Assembly: GCF_001729785.1 (NCBI RefSeq)
Contig: NZ_CP017183.1
Location: forward strand, 1,054,001 to 1,118,000
DNA length: 64,000 bases
DNA from: Enterobacter hormaechei subsp. xiangfangensis
GTDB taxonomy: Bacteria; Pseudomonadota; Gammaproteobacteria; Enterobacterales; Enterobacteriaceae
Direction: 5' to 3'
A program made the translations under genes and the position numbers. The stretch's first letter is position 1. Every line of letters begins with the position of its first letter. Below are positions 10,159 through 20,601 of the stretch, one piece after another. The notes below the pieces were generated by a model. The model was not told the origin of the DNA, made no database searches, and saw nothing but the letters and a program-made list of their open reading frames with translations.

Positions 10159-12030
10159 ATGATGGACAGCTTACGCACGGCTGCTAACAGTCTCGTGCTC
10201 AAGATTATTTTCGGTATCATTATCGTGTCGTTCATATTGACCGGTGTGAGTAGTTACCTCATCGGCGGTGGCGCGAACTACGCCGCAAAAGTGAATGGCC
10301 AGGAAATTAGCCGTGGGCAGTTCGAGAACGCTTTTGCTGGTGAACGTAACCGCATGCAGCAACAGCTGGGCGACCAATACTCTGAACTTGCAGCCAACGA
10401 AGGCTATATGAAAAACCTGCGTCAGCAGACGCTAAACCGCCTTATTGACGAGGCGCTGCTGGATCAGTACGCGAAAAGCCTGGGTCTGGGCATCAGCGAT
10501 GAGCAGGTTAAAAAAGCCATCTTCTCGACGCAGGCTTTCCAGTCTAATGGGAAGTTCGACAACGCGCGTTACAACAGCATTGTTAACCAGATGGGTATGA
10601 CGGCTGACCAGTACGCTCAGGCACTGCGTAACCAGTTGACCACGCAACAGCTAATCAACGCGGTGGTGGGCACCGATTTCATGCTGAAAGGCGAAACTGA
10701 AGAGCTGGCGGCACTGGTGGCGCAGCAACGCGTGGTGCGTGAAGCGACGATTGATGTCAACGCACTGGCAGCGAAACAGCAGGTTAGCGACGCTGAAGTT
10801 AATGCTTACTACGAGCAAAACAAGAACAACTTCATCTCTCCGGAACAGTTCCGCGTAAGCTATATCAAGCTGGATGCAGCTGCGATGCAGGAAAATGCGA
10901 CTGACGCCGAGATCCAGTCTTATTACGACCAGCATCAGGATCAGTTCACTCAGCCGCAGCGTAACCGTTACAGCGTGATCCAGACCAAAACGGAAGCAGA
11001 AGCGAAAGCCGTGCTGGACGAGCTGAACAAAGGCGCTGATTTCGCCACCTTAGCGAAAGCAAAATCTACCGACATTATTTCTGCCAAAAACGGCGGTGAT
11101 ATGGGCTGGCTGGAAGAGTCAACTACCCCGGATGAGCTGAAAAATGCAGGCCTGAAAGAGAAAGGCCAACTGTCTGGTGTAATCAAATCCTCCGTCGGCT
11201 TCCTGGTGGCGCGTCTGGACGATGTTGTGGCGGCGAAAACCAAGCCGCTGGCTGACGTTCGTGATGATATCGCTGCGAAAGTGAAGCAGGAGAAAGCGCT
11301 GGATGCCTTCTATGCGCTGCAACAGAAAGTGAGCGATGCCGCAAGCAACGACAACGAATCACTGGCGGGCGCTGAGCAGGCTGCTGGCGTGAAAGCGGTT
11401 GAGACGGGCTGGTTCAGCCACGAAAACCTGCCGGAAGAACTGAACTTCAAACCGGTTTCAGATGCCATTTTCAATGGTGGTCTGGTCGGTGAGAATGGTA
11501 CGCCGGGCAGCAACTCAGACATTATTACCGTTGACGGTGATCGTGCGTTCGTACTGCGCGTCAGCGAGCACAAAGCCGAGGCAGTGAAGCCCCTGGCGGA
11601 AGTGAAAGATCAGGTGGTGGCGCTGGTGAAACACAACAAAGCGGCACAGCAGGCAAAACTGGATGCAGAGAAAATTCTGGCCGACCTGAAAGCCGGTAAG
11701 AACGATGCGCTGAAAGCGGCTGGCCTGAGCTTTGGTGAAGCAAAAACGCTGAGCCGTACCGGTCAGGATCCTGTCAGCCAGGCGGCGTTTGGTCTGAGCC
11801 TGCCGGCGAAAGACAAACCTGTCTTTGGCACCACGACCGATATGCAGGGTAACGTGGTGGTTCTGGCACTGGATGAAGTGAAAGCCGGCACGCTGCCAGA
11901 CGCGCAGAAGAAGGCCATGGTTCAGGGAATTACCCAGAACAATGCCCAGATTGCTTTCGAAGCGTTGATGAGCAACCTGCGTAAAGAAGCCAAAATCAAG
12001 CTGGGTGATGTGGTCACTCAGGAGCAATAA
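10159..12030 (+). CDS. ppiD: PpiD, periplasmic membrane-anchored chaperone
   Basis: Inner-membrane-anchored periplasmic foldase that contacts the SecYEG exit side and interacts with YfgM. 623 residues from ATG 10159 (MMDSLRTAANSL); the in-frame extension to 10045 crosses the promoter region and is not conserved. One transmembrane segment at about 12-34 (VLKIIFGIIIVSFILTGV), SurA-like N-terminal region, a parvulin domain around 265-355 (QPQRNRYSVIQTKTEAEA to GQLSGVIKSSVGF) and a C-terminal helical region. E. coli ppiD is CpxR- and RpoH-activated; no clear CpxR box was identified here. Confidence 0.97.
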   Translation: MMDSLRTAANSLVLKIIFGIIIVSFILTGVSSYLIGGGANYAAKVNGQEISRGQFENAFAGERNRMQQQLGDQYSELAANEGYMKNLRQQTLNRLIDEALLDQYAKSLGLGISDEQVKKAIFSTQAFQSNGKFDNARYNSIVNQMGMTADQYAQALRNQLTTQQLINAVVGTDFMLKGETEELAALVAQQRVVREATIDVNALAAKQQVSDAEVNAYYEQNKNNFISPEQFRVSYIKLDAAAMQENATDAEIQSYYDQHQDQFTQPQRNRYSVIQTKTEAEAKAVLDELNKGADFATLAKAKSTDIISAKNGGDMGWLEESTTPDELKNAGLKEKGQLSGVIKSSVGFLVARLDDVVAAKTKPLADVRDDIAAKVKQEKALDAFYALQQKVSDAASNDNESLAGAEQAAGVKAVETGWFSHENLPEELNFKPVSDAIFNGGLVGENGTPGSNSDIITVDGDRAFVLRVSEHKAEAVKPLAEVKDQVVALVKHNKAAQQAKLDAEKILADLKAGKNDALKAAGLSFGEAKTLSRTGQDPVSQAAFGLSLPAKDKPVFGTTTDMQGNVVVLALDEVKAGTLPDAQKKAMVQGITQNNAQIAFEALMSNLRKEAKIKLGDVVTQEQ

Positions 12031-12058
12031 TTACGTGTCTGCTCGCAGATTTTCGTAA

Positions 12059-12559
<501 letters not shown>

Positions 12560-12656
12560 TCGCGTAATCACTTGCACTGCGGCAAAAATTTGCCAGGATA
12601 AAGAGGTCATACCAGTTATGACCTCTGAACCTATAACAACGAAAGGCTATTGCGCT

Positions 12657-13055
12657 ATGCAGACACAAATCAAAGTCCGTGGTTATCACCTCGATGTTTA
12701 CCAGCACGTCAATAACGCCCGCTACCTTGAATTTCTTGAAGAGGCGCGCTGGGACGGCCTGGAGAACAGCGAAAGCTTCCTGTGGCTAACCGCACACAAC
12801 ATCGCGTTTGTGGTCGTCAATATCAACATTAACTACCGCCGCCCGGCTGTGCTGGGGGATGTGCTCACCGTGACCAGTGAGGTTCAACAACTGAATGGCA
12901 AAAGTGGTGTATTGAGCCAGGTCGTTACGCTGGAGCCAGAAGGGCAGATTGTGGCCGATGCGCTGATCACCTTTGTCTGTATCGATCTCAAAACCCAGAA
13001 AGCGTTGCCGCTGGAAGGGGAGTTGCGCGAAAAGCTGGAGCTGATGATCGCGTAA
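12657..13055 (+). CDS. fadM: FadM/YbaW hotdog-fold long-chain acyl-CoA thioesterase
   Basis: Hydrolyses long-chain acyl-CoA, with a reported role in removing metabolites during oleate beta-oxidation. 132 residues from ATG 12657 (MQTQIKVRGYHLD); the 13-residue extension upstream is not conserved. 4-hydroxybenzoyl-CoA thioesterase-type signature YHLDVYQHVNNARYLEFLEE with catalytic Asp13. It follows ybaV by 97 bp. In E. coli it faces queC directly; here a toxin-antitoxin pair lies between them. Confidence 0.96.
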   Translation: MQTQIKVRGYHLDVYQHVNNARYLEFLEEARWDGLENSESFLWLTAHNIAFVVVNININYRRPAVLGDVLTVTSEVQQLNGKSGVLSQVVTLEPEGQIVADALITFVCIDLKTQKALPLEGELREKLELMIA

Positions 13056-13059
13056 ATTT

Positions 13060-13079
13060 TTGTCTTTTATAAAAGACAA
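13060..13079. promoter_or_regulatory. 20-bp perfect palindrome, candidate toxin-antitoxin operator
   Basis: TTGTCTTTTATAAAAGACAA is an unbroken 20-bp palindrome, 4 bp after the fadM stop and 23 bp before the toxin ATG. Its position and symmetry fit a binding site for the dimeric antitoxin or the toxin-antitoxin complex. The central TATAAA could also be part of the promoter. Function is inferred. Confidence 0.65.
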
Positions 13080-13102
13080 GAAGGGTTTTCAGGGATAAAA
13101 TC

Positions 13103-13453
13103 ATGAACAGGGACTACGTTGTTAAACGTTACCGAACCCGCGACGGAAAAATATCGTTTGAGGATTGGGTAGCAAAGTTGAGACGAAAGGATCCGGAGCT
13201 GGCGTTTCGGATCCTTCTGCGAATCGACCGCGCTGAGAAGGGGAATTTTGGCGATTACCGTTATCTCAGAGAGGGTGTCTGGGAGTTGAAGGTTGATAGT
13301 GGTCCCGGTTATCGAGTCTATTTTGCGGTCCAGCACCGGGAAATCTTATTGTTGCTGATCGGCGGTGACAAAAAGAGCCAGAAAGCGGATGTGATGCTGG
13401 CAATAGATTACTGGAAAGATCATCAAAAGGATAAACTCCATGAGCAAAAGTGA
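13103..13453 (+). CDS. RelE/ParE-superfamily toxin, HigB-like
   Basis: A 116-residue basic protein of the phage Gp49/HigB-like addiction-module killer family, predicted mRNA interferase-type toxin. The tell-tale segment is GNFGDYRYLREGVWELKVDSGPGYRVYFA, with conserved Trp/Leu/Arg followed by LLLIGGDKKSQKADVMLAIDYWKD. ATG 13103 is preceded by AGGGA. The gene overlaps the antitoxin by 14 bp, toxin first, the order typical of HigBA-type pairs. The module interrupts the ancestral fadM-queC junction. Activity and target are not shown by sequence alone. Confidence 0.88.
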   Translation: MNRDYVVKRYRTRDGKISFEDWVAKLRRKDPELAFRILLRIDRAEKGNFGDYRYLREGVWELKVDSGPGYRVYFAVQHREILLLLIGGDKKSQKADVMLAIDYWKDHQKDKLHEQK

Positions 13454-13769
13454 GCGAAAATTCTCAAGTACCGTCAGCCATGATGAAGCTGTAGTCAAAA
13501 TGCTGCGCGAAAATCCTTCTTACGCGCAACTCTATCTGCAAATTGCACTGGATGAAATTTACGAGGACCAGGGGATCCCAGCCTATTTGATTGCCCTCAG
13601 ACGCGTTATCGAAGCGCGCGGCGGTATTGGAGAGATTTCAGCCAAAGCGGGGCTTTCACGTCAGCAGCTATACCGTACCCTGTCCGAAAATGGTAACCCA
13701 ACGCTGACTACACTGATGAAAATTACCCGTGCTGCCGGTGTAAAACTGTTCGACAGCACGGTCAGGTAG
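13440..13769 (+). CDS. XRE-type antitoxin of the HigB-like toxin
   Basis: A 109-residue protein of the addiction-module antidote family with a C-terminal helix-turn-helix (GGIGEISAKAGLSRQQLYRTLSENGNPTLTTLMKITRAAGVK). The N-terminal part (about 1-55) is the likely toxin-neutralising region. The start ATG 13440 lies inside the 3' end of the toxin gene, so translation is coupled. It would autoregulate through the palindrome at 13060-13079. It ends 3 bp before the end of the convergent queC, with no terminator visible between them. Confidence 0.88.
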   Translation: MSKSERKFSSTVSHDEAVVKMLRENPSYAQLYLQIALDEIYEDQGIPAYLIALRRVIEARGGIGEISAKAGLSRQQLYRTLSENGNPTLTTLMKITRAAGVKLFDSTVR

Positions 13770-13772
13770 CCC

Positions 13773-14468
13773 TTATTTCAGCCCGGTCTTTTTCTGCATT
13801 GCGGCCATAACGCCCGCTTTATCCGCAAAATAATGATTCAGACCGTTCGCGCGCAGGTTACAGGCGGCACACTGCCCACAGCCGTCCCCTTTAATGCCGT
13901 TGTAGCAGGTCAGGGTCTCGTTGCGAACGACATCCAGCTTGCCCCAGTAGTCGGCCAGCGCCCAGGTTTCAGCCTTATCCAGCCACATCAGCGGCGTTTC
14001 GAAGCGGGTCTCTTTTGCCATTCCCAGATCGACGGCGTGATTGAGTGCTTTCACGAATTCATCCCGGCAGTCCGGGTAGCCAGAGAAGTCGGTCTCACAC
14101 ACGCCCGTGATCACCGCTTCGGCTTTCACCTGGTAGGCATAGATCGCCGTCAGGGTCAGGAAGAGAATGTTGCGGCCCGGTACGAAGGTGTTCGGAATGC
14201 CGCTGGCATCCGGTTCGTAATCAGGCACCGGAATGCTGTCGCGGGTGAGGCTGCTGACGGCCAGTTCATTTAACAGCGTCACGTCCAGCACTTTATGAGC
14301 GCGGGCGCCCAGTTTGAGAGCCAGTTCACGAGCGACATCGATTTCAGCGCGATGACGCTGACCATAATCAAAAGTGACGCAGTGCACTTCATCATACTGG
14401 TGAAGCGCCTGAATCAGGCAGGTGGTGGAATCTTGTCCTCCGCTGAACACGACGACGGCACGTTTCAT
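13773..14468 (-). CDS. queC: QueC, 7-cyano-7-deazaguanine synthase
   Basis: Converts 7-carboxy-7-deazaguanine plus ammonia and ATP to preQ0 in queuosine tRNA-modification synthesis. 231 residues as in E. coli. The PP-loop SGGQDS near the N-terminus (residues 9-14) binds ATP. The C-terminal zinc site is formed by Cys residues in [21 protein letters not shown] at 14466-14468. Confidence 0.98.
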   Translation of the reverse strand: MKRAVVVFSGGQDSTTCLIQALHQYDEVHCVTFDYGQRHRAEIDVARELALKLGARAHKVLDVTLLNELAVSSLTRDSIPVPDYEPDASGIPNTFVPGRNILFLTLTAIYAYQVKAEAVITGVCETDFSGYPDCRDEFVKALNHAVDLGMAKETRFETPLMWLDKAETWALADYWGKLDVVRNETLTCYNGIKGDGCGQCAACNLRANGLNHYFADKAGVMAAMQKKTGLK

Positions 14469-14534
14469 AGATCATCTCGACAGTTACAGTAAAAGCGTCA
14501 TGTTAACGCCTGGCTAAAGCGGCGACCAGCTTCT

Positions 14535-16235
14535 TCACGCGTTTGGTGGAGGAAGCCAGGCTTCGGTGAAGTCAAACCAGCCGCGAGTGTTAAGGCGTAT
14601 GCCGTTGACGCCCGGAGGCGCGCTGATTTGATACTGGTAGTTAAAGAGCGGCGTCAGGACGGCTGTCTCCATTAACCGGCTGAATATAGCCTGAATTCCT
14701 GCGTGTCGGTCACGCTCGTCGGCCTGCGACTGCACCGCATCCAGCGTGGCCTGCAAATGGGCGAATGCCGGTGCGCTCAGCAGATGCGGCCAGAGCACAT
14801 CGCAGCGGAGCCACTGCTCAAGCGTGTACGCCGGCGCTTCGCCAATCAGTCTGTCTCCCATCATGATGTCTGCATCGGCAAGCTGCTGGCACCCGTCCCA
14901 CGTTTTGGCGTCATGAAAGATGACGGTCAGTTCACAACCCTGCCGCGCAAGGTATGCTTTTAACTGGCTGGCCATGGTGTGAAGCTCAACCGGCAGGTGG
15001 TAGACCAGCGTCAATGCCTCTGGCAGCGCAACGTCGGTTAAATCAGGCCACTGGGGGATCGCCCAGCCGGGAAGCAGTTCCTCGGTAGGAGTGATGAGCC
15101 CTTCGTTCAGGGGAAGCGTGTGCAGCAGCGTTGAGAGATGAATGATATTAATCAGCCGCTTTGCCTGAAGTTCGCTTAGACGTGGACTCTGTTTCAGCGT
15201 GAGGTAGCAGAAGCCCAGACTGGTGCTGTTACTCACCAGCCGCAGGCTGGCCAGCTCGTCGGCCTCGCCAATGGCGATTTGCACCGGGTGGCGACAGCTG
15301 GTGCCCAGACTGTAGTCAAAAAGCTGGGGCGTGATCCAGTACTCGATAGCCTTAAGCAACGGATGGCCAAGATGATACTGCTCGTGGCTTTCCAGACGCA
15401 CCAGTTCAGGCTCAAAAACGCTCAGCCGAAAGGGACCGCTGCCTACCACAGGGTAATCGGGATGCGCCAGACGGCTACAGTAGGTTGCCAGCCTGTGCGC
15501 CAGCCAGTAGTCAGGTTGATGGAGAATAAACGTCAGGCACTGCGGGTGCGTGGTTTCGATACGTAAGACGCTGCGGAACAGCGTGCCCATGCCGGGCTGC
15601 GATAATAGCGCCGTCAGGCTTTGCCGGAGCTGTGCCGTCTCTATTTTATCGCCGTTATGCCAGTGCAGGGTGGAGCGAATGTAGAAATGCCAGCGCAGGC
15701 CGTCAGCAGAGACTTCCCAGTGATGCGCCAGATCGCCCGTGGGTTCACTGCTGTTACCATTAAAACGCGTCAAACCAGAGAATACCTGTCCCGCCAGATG
15801 CTGCTCCGCCCGGCCAGGGAGAAACCCCGGCTGAAGCGGCTCCAGCGAGCGATAGTAGGGAATACGCAGCGTCGGCGTATCGTTCTGCCACTGCCCGCCC
15901 ATAAACGGATGCAGCAGCGATCGCAAATCTTCAGGCGCGAGCTGGGCCAGCTCCAGCGCGTTGTGCTGCTGTCCACTTTTCAGGGCCTCTTCCATCATCG
16001 TATTACGCAACGAATCCGGGGTGACGTGAAAGCGTAATTCCCCACGCTTACCTCGTCCGGAGCGGGCGTGCCAGCTTAGCCAGCCCGCCTCCTGCGCCTG
16101 GCGCAGCAGGGTGCGAACATGTCGCTCGCTGCAAAAGCAGCGGCTGGCAAGTTCACTGATGGTCACCTGCTGCGGTGCGCCGGCAGACGGGTGCCACAGA
16201 CGCTGATACTGGTTAAGACGGTTAAGCTGGCGCAT
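14535..16235 (-). CDS. ybaE: YbaE, SgrR-like regulator with solute-binding domain
   Basis: A 566-residue protein combining an N-terminal SgrR-type winged helix (about 1-110; VTISELASRCFCSERHVRTLLRQAQEAGWLSW) with a C-terminal extracellular-solute-binding-protein-like domain (about 160-560). There is no signal peptide, so it is cytoplasmic. By analogy with SgrR it should sense a small ligand and regulate transcription, but its targets are unknown. It is on the same strand as queC, 66 bp upstream of it, and divergent from cof. Confidence 0.93.
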   Translation of the reverse strand: MRQLNRLNQYQRLWHPSAGAPQQVTISELASRCFCSERHVRTLLRQAQEAGWLSWHARSGRGKRGELRFHVTPDSLRNTMMEEALKSGQQHNALELAQLAPEDLRSLLHPFMGGQWQNDTPTLRIPYYRSLEPLQPGFLPGRAEQHLAGQVFSGLTRFNGNSSEPTGDLAHHWEVSADGLRWHFYIRSTLHWHNGDKIETAQLRQSLTALLSQPGMGTLFRSVLRIETTHPQCLTFILHQPDYWLAHRLATYCSRLAHPDYPVVGSGPFRLSVFEPELVRLESHEQYHLGHPLLKAIEYWITPQLFDYSLGTSCRHPVQIAIGEADELASLRLVSNSTSLGFCYLTLKQSPRLSELQAKRLINIIHLSTLLHTLPLNEGLITPTEELLPGWAIPQWPDLTDVALPEALTLVYHLPVELHTMASQLKAYLARQGCELTVIFHDAKTWDGCQQLADADIMMGDRLIGEAPAYTLEQWLRCDVLWPHLLSAPAFAHLQATLDAVQSQADERDRHAGIQAIFSRLMETAVLTPLFNYQYQISAPPGVNGIRLNTRGWFDFTEAWLPPPNA

Positions 16236-16336
16236 GAAAAACCCGGAACAATAATTATCATCTATTCACTATTACTTCCGTATATCCCACGTAATACTGA
16301 TGCACAAGTTAACCGCATCACATTTCGGGAGTAATC

Positions 16337-17155
16337 ATGGCTCGGCTCGCTGCATTTGATATGGACGGCACGCTGTTAATGCCGGATCACCGTTTAGGGG
16401 AGAAAACCCTGAACACTCTTAAGCGCCTGCGCGAGCGTGAAGTTACCCTGACGTTTGCTACTGGTCGTCATGTGCTGGAGATGCGCCATCTGCTGGGGAC
16501 ATTTGCCCTCGATGCGTTCTTGATCACCGGCAACGGAACGCGCATTCACTCCGTCGACGGCGATGTGCTGCACCGTCAGGATCTGAATCCGGAGGTGGCG
16601 GACATTGTCCTGCACAGCACCTGGGATACGCAGGCCAGCGTGCATGTTTTTAATGATGAAGGCTGGTTTACCGGGCGTGAGATCCCGGCCTTGCTGCACG
16701 CTCACGTTTACAGCGGCTTTAAATATCAGCTTATCGATTTGCGCCGCATTCCGGCACACAAGGTGACCAAGATCTGCTTCTGTGGCGATCACGACGATCT
16801 CTGCCGTCTGCGTATTCAGCTTAACGAGGCGCTGGGCGAACGGGCGCACCTGACCTTCTCGGCGGTGGACTGTCTTGAAGTGCTGCCGGTGGGCTGTAAC
16901 AAAGGATCCGCGCTGGCGGTGCTGAGCGATCATCTTGGGCTGACGATGCAGGACTGTATGGCCTTTGGTGACGCCATGAACGACCACGAGATGCTGAGCA
17001 ACGTAGGTCGTGGGCTGATTATGGGGAACGCGATGCCGCAGCTTATCGCCGCGCTCCCGCATTTACCGGTTATCGGACACTGTCGTAACGAAGCGGTGTC
17101 CCATTTTTTGACGCATTGGCTGGACAAAAATAACCTCCCATATTCCCCCGAATAG
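16337..17155 (+). CDS. cof: Cof, HAD-family HMP-PP/pyridoxal phosphatase
   Basis: Haloacid dehalogenase-type IIB phosphatase. E. coli Cof hydrolyses 4-amino-2-methyl-5-hydroxymethylpyrimidine diphosphate and PLP and confers resistance to a toxic thiamin-precursor analogue. 272 residues. Motif I DMDGTLL with nucleophile Asp8 and Asp10, motif II TFATGRH, motif III Lys in GCNKGSAL, and motif [13 protein letters not shown]. It is divergent from ybaE and convergent with the PLP enzyme gene downstream, separated by a shared hairpin. Confidence 0.97.
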   Translation: MARLAAFDMDGTLLMPDHRLGEKTLNTLKRLREREVTLTFATGRHVLEMRHLLGTFALDAFLITGNGTRIHSVDGDVLHRQDLNPEVADIVLHSTWDTQASVHVFNDEGWFTGREIPALLHAHVYSGFKYQLIDLRRIPAHKVTKICFCGDHDDLCRLRIQLNEALGERAHLTFSAVDCLEVLPVGCNKGSALAVLSDHLGLTMQDCMAFGDAMNDHEMLSNVGRGLIMGNAMPQLIAALPHLPVIGHCRNEAVSHFLTHWLDKNNLPYSPE

Positions 17156-17170
17156 TGAGACCCTTCCAGC

Positions 17171-17197
17171 AAGCCAGGCTAAAGCCTGGCTTTTTTT
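17171..17197 (+). terminator. cof terminator
   Basis: AAGCCAGGCT-AA-AGCCTGGCTT stem followed by a T run. The run abuts the stop codon of the convergent gene (17196-17198), so the hairpin could also end that transcript inefficiently. Confidence 0.9.
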
Positions 17198-18242
17198 ATT
17201 TCACCAGCTGCGAAATCTGCGCTTTCCACGGCTCAACATCGCCAATATTGGCCTGCACCCATTCTGCGTTGTAATAGGTGTCCAGGTATCGCTCCCCGCT
17301 GTCGCACAGCAGCGTGACGACAGAGCCGGTACGGCCTTCTTCACGCATCCTCGCGGCCAGCTGTAGCGCGCCCCACATATTGGTGCCGGTAGAAGCCCCG
17401 ACTTTACGGCCAAGCTGTGTCTCCAGCCAGTGCGCTGTCGCGACGCTGGCGGCATCCGGCACGCGGAGCATCTCATCCACAACGTCCGGAATGAATGAGG
17501 GTTCGACGCGCGGGCGACCAATCCCTTCGATCTTGCTCCCCACGGGGCTGCGCAGGCTCGCATCGCGGGATTGCCAGTAATCGAGGAACACCGAGTTTTG
17601 CGGGTCAACCACCATCAGCTGCGTATCATAACCCTGACAGCGGATATAACGTCCGATGGTGGCGGAGGTTCCGCCCGTGCCCGCGCTCATGACAATGTAA
17701 GAGGGGACAGGATGCGGCTCATGGGTCATCTGGCGGAAAATGCTGTCCGCAATGTTATTATTGCCGCGCCAGTCGGTGGCGCGTTCGGCGAAGGTGAACT
17801 GGTCCATATAGTGACCATTCAGCTCGCGGGCCAGCATTTCGGAGGCCGCATAGATTTCGCAGGCGCTGTCCACAAAGTGGCAGCGTCCGCCGTAAAATTC
17901 GATCTGTTCAACTTTACGTTTCGCCGTGCATGAGGGCATCACGGCGATAAACGGCAGACCCAACAGGCGGGCAAAGTAGGCTTCGGAGACGGCAGTTGAT
18001 CCGGACGACGATTCAATAATCGTGGTGCCTTCTTTAATCCAGCCGTTACATAAACCGTATAAAAAGAGTGAACGCGCCAGGCGATGCTTCAGGCTACCGG
18101 TAGGATGGGTACTTTCATCTTTCAGATAGAGCTGAATACCGGGAAATCCCGGCAGAGGCAGGCGGATTAAGTGGGTGTCTGCCGAGCGCTGATAGTCGGC
18201 ATTTATTTCGCTGATGGCATGTTTAACCCAGGTGCTATTCAT
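17196..18242 (-). CDS. PLP-dependent cysteine synthase-family enzyme, probable cysteine desulfhydrase
   Basis: A 348-residue fold-type II PLP enzyme. The Schiff-base Lys52 lies in [12 protein letters not shown], the SSSGSTA loop binds substrate carboxylate, and [13 protein letters not shown] binds the PLP phosphate. It is divergent from decR, a cysteine-responsive Lrp-family activator. Pantoea ananatis has a comparable pair, the inducible cysteine desulfhydrase CcdA with its regulator CcdR; that context makes cysteine detoxification the best guess. E. coli has no such gene between cof and decR. A cystathionine- or cysteine-synthase activity cannot be excluded from sequence. Confidence 0.75.
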   Translation of the reverse strand: MNSTWVKHAISEINADYQRSADTHLIRLPLPGFPGIQLYLKDESTHPTGSLKHRLARSLFLYGLCNGWIKEGTTIIESSSGSTAVSEAYFARLLGLPFIAVMPSCTAKRKVEQIEFYGGRCHFVDSACEIYAASEMLARELNGHYMDQFTFAERATDWRGNNNIADSIFRQMTHEPHPVPSYIVMSAGTGGTSATIGRYIRCQGYDTQLMVVDPQNSVFLDYWQSRDASLRSPVGSKIEGIGRPRVEPSFIPDVVDEMLRVPDAASVATAHWLETQLGRKVGASTGTNMWGALQLAARMREEGRTGSVVTLLCDSGERYLDTYYNAEWVQANIGDVEPWKAQISQLVK

Positions 18243-18261
18243 CGTAGTTATCCATTTGTCA

Positions 18262-18292
18262 TTTTGTGCCCAGCATAGCGAAAAGCACAGAA
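18262..18292. promoter_or_regulatory. Candidate DecR operator in the divergent promoter
   Basis: Imperfect dyad TTTTGTGC - 15 nt - GCACAGAA in the 115-bp gap between the PLP enzyme gene and decR. Lrp-family regulators bind such spaced half-sites. Assignment to DecR rests on position only. Confidence 0.4.
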
Positions 18293-18357
18293 AAAATTGT
18301 TGCTATCTGACCTTTAAAATAGAATGTAAGGAGAATAATTTTCTCTTCGAGGTGGCT

Positions 18358-18816
18358 ATGTTAGATAAAATTGACCGTAAGCTGCTTTCTTTGCTGCAAA
18401 GCGACTGTACCCTCTCTTTGCAGGCGCTGGCAGATGCCGTTAATCTGACCACCACACCGTGCTGGAAGCGCCTCAAAAAGCTGGAAGATGATGGCATTCT
18501 GCTGGGACGTGTGGCGCTGCTGGATCCCGAAAAACTGGGGCTTGGACTGACCGCCTTCGTCCTGATAAAAACGCAGCATCACAGCAGCGAATGGTACTGC
18601 CGCTTCGTCACGCAGGTTTCCGACATGCCCGAGGTGCTCGGCTTCTGGCGCATGGCGGGGGAATACGACTATCTGATGCGCGTTCAGGTGGCAGACATGA
18701 AGCGCTACGATGATTTTTACAAGCGGCTGGTCAATAGCGTACCGGGCTTGTCCGATGTCACCTCCAGCTTCGCCATGGAACAGATTAAATACACCACAGC
18801 GTTACCCATTGAATAA
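18358..18816 (+). CDS. decR: DecR (YbaO), Lrp/AsnC-family cysteine-responsive regulator
   Basis: Lrp-family activator that in E. coli induces the cysteine-detoxifying cyuPA (yhaOM) operon. 152 residues from ATG 18358 ([11 protein letters not shown]) behind GAGGTGG; the long in-frame upstream extension crosses the promoter and is not conserved. Helix-turn-helix at about 18-45 ([25 protein letters not shown]) and an effector-binding RAM domain. Here it faces its probable local target, the PLP enzyme gene at 17196-18242. mdlA follows 30 bp downstream. Confidence 0.95.
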   Translation: MLDKIDRKLLSLLQSDCTLSLQALADAVNLTTTPCWKRLKKLEDDGILLGRVALLDPEKLGLGLTAFVLIKTQHHSSEWYCRFVTQVSDMPEVLGFWRMAGEYDYLMRVQVADMKRYDDFYKRLVNSVPGLSDVTSSFAMEQIKYTTALPIE

Positions 18817-18846
18817 CTTCTTAAAATACCTTCAGGAAAAGACCGC

Positions 18847-20601
18847 GTGCGATTATTTGCCCAATTAAGCTGGTACTTTCGTCGGGAGTGGCAACGCTAC
18901 CTCGGCGCAGTGGCCCTGCTTATTATCATTGCCATTCTGCAACTGATCCCCCCCAAAGTGGTGGGCTACGTCGTGGATGGCGTTACCGAACAACATTACA
19001 CCGCCGCACGGGTGATGATGTGGGTCGGTACGCTGGTGCTGACGGCCGTGGTGGTTTACCTGCTGCGTTATGTCTGGCGCGTGCTGCTGTTCGGTGCGTC
19101 CTATCAGCTTGCCGTTGAGCTGCGCGAGGACTTTTACCGTCAGCTGAGCCGCCAGCACCCTGAGTTTTATCTGCGTCACCGTACCGGGGATCTCATCGCC
19201 CGCGCCACTAACGATGTAGACCGCGTGGTGTTTGCCGCCGGTGAAGGGGTGTTAACGCTGGTGGATTCCCTGGTGATGGGCTGTGCGGTATTAATTGTGA
19301 TGTCTACGCAAATTAGCTGGGAGCTCACGCTGCTGGCGCTGCTGCCAATGCCGCTGATGGCGCTGGCAATTAACCGCTACGGCGAGCAGCTCCATGAACG
19401 CTTTAAGCTGGCGCAGGCGGCGTTCTCGTCGCTGAACGATCGCACCCAGGAGAGCATGACCAGCATCCGCATGATCAAAGCGTTTGGTCTGGAAGACCGT
19501 CAGTCCGCACTGTTTGCCGCCGACGCCGCCGATACCGGCGCGAAAAACATGCGCGTGGCGCGTATTGATGCCCGTTTCGATCCGACAATTTATATTGCGA
19601 TTGGCATGGCGAACCTGCTGGCGGTGGGCGGCGGCAGCTGGATGGTGGTGCGAGGCACCATGACCCTCGGGCAGTTAACCAGCTTTGCGATGTACCTTGG
19701 GCTGATGATCTGGCCAATGCTGGCGCTGGCCTGGATGTTTAATATCGTTGAACGTGGGAGCGCCGCTTACAGCCGTATCCGCGCCATGCTGGCGGAAGTG
19801 CCGGTCGTGAACGATGGCAGCGAGCCGGTACCGGAAGGTCCGGGTATTCTCAAGGCTGATATCCGCGCCTTTATCTACCCGCAAACGGAACATCCGGTGC
19901 TTGAGAACGTCAGTTTCACGCTGCGTCCTGGTCAGATGCTGGGCATCTGCGGCCCGACGGGCTCCGGTAAAAGCACCATTCTGTCACTGATTCAGCGCCA
20001 TTTTGACGTGAGCGAAGGCGATATCCGTTTCCACGACATCCCTCTGCCACGTCTGCTGCTGGATGACTGGCGCAGCCGCCTGGCGGTCGTCAGCCAGACG
20101 CCGTTTTTGTTTTCAGACACCATTGCCAACAATATTGCGCTCGGGTGTCCGACGGCGACACAGGACCAGATCGAGCACGTGGCGCGTCTGGCCAGCGTCC
20201 ACGAGGATATTCTGCGCCTGCCGCAGGGCTACGACACGGAAGTGGGTGAGCGGGGCGTTATGCTCTCCGGCGGACAAAAACAGCGTATCTCTATTGCCCG
20301 CGCGCTACTGCTGGACGCTGAGATCCTGATTCTGGATGATGCGCTGTCCGCGGTTGACGGGCGTACTGAACATCAAATTCTGCATAACCTTCGCCAGTGG
20401 GGAGAGGGGCGCACGGTCATCATCAGCGCGCACCGTCTGTCGGCGCTTACCGAAGCCAGTGAAATTCTGGTGCTTCAGCACGGACATATTGCCCAGCGTG
20501 GTCAGCATGAGCAGCTCGCCGGGCAGACCGGCTGGTATCGGGATATGTACCGCTATCAACAGCTTGAAGCCGCGCTGGATGAGGAGGTGGCCGATGCGTA
20601 A
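18847..20601 (+). CDS. mdlA: MdlA, half-transporter of an ABC exporter
   Basis: Inner-membrane ABC-type exporter subunit: N-terminal six-helix transmembrane domain (about 1-310), C-terminal nucleotide-binding domain. Walker [10 protein letters not shown], signature [10 protein letters not shown], Walker [14 protein letters not shown]. The catalytic glutamate position after the Walker B aspartate is Asp (LDD), suggesting a degenerate ATP site of a heterodimer with MdlB. GTG start at 18847. 584 residues, a few shorter at the C-terminus than E. coli MdlA. The gene overlaps mdlB by 8 bp. Substrate is unknown. Confidence 0.96.
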   Translation: MRLFAQLSWYFRREWQRYLGAVALLIIIAILQLIPPKVVGYVVDGVTEQHYTAARVMMWVGTLVLTAVVVYLLRYVWRVLLFGASYQLAVELREDFYRQLSRQHPEFYLRHRTGDLIARATNDVDRVVFAAGEGVLTLVDSLVMGCAVLIVMSTQISWELTLLALLPMPLMALAINRYGEQLHERFKLAQAAFSSLNDRTQESMTSIRMIKAFGLEDRQSALFAADAADTGAKNMRVARIDARFDPTIYIAIGMANLLAVGGGSWMVVRGTMTLGQLTSFAMYLGLMIWPMLALAWMFNIVERGSAAYSRIRAMLAEVPVVNDGSEPVPEGPGILKADIRAFIYPQTEHPVLENVSFTLRPGQMLGICGPTGSGKSTILSLIQRHFDVSEGDIRFHDIPLPRLLLDDWRSRLAVVSQTPFLFSDTIANNIALGCPTATQDQIEHVARLASVHEDILRLPQGYDTEVGERGVMLSGGQKQRISIARALLLDAEILILDDALSAVDGRTEHQILHNLRQWGEGRTVIISAHRLSALTEASEILVLQHGHIAQRGQHEQLAGQTGWYRDMYRYQQLEAALDEEVADA

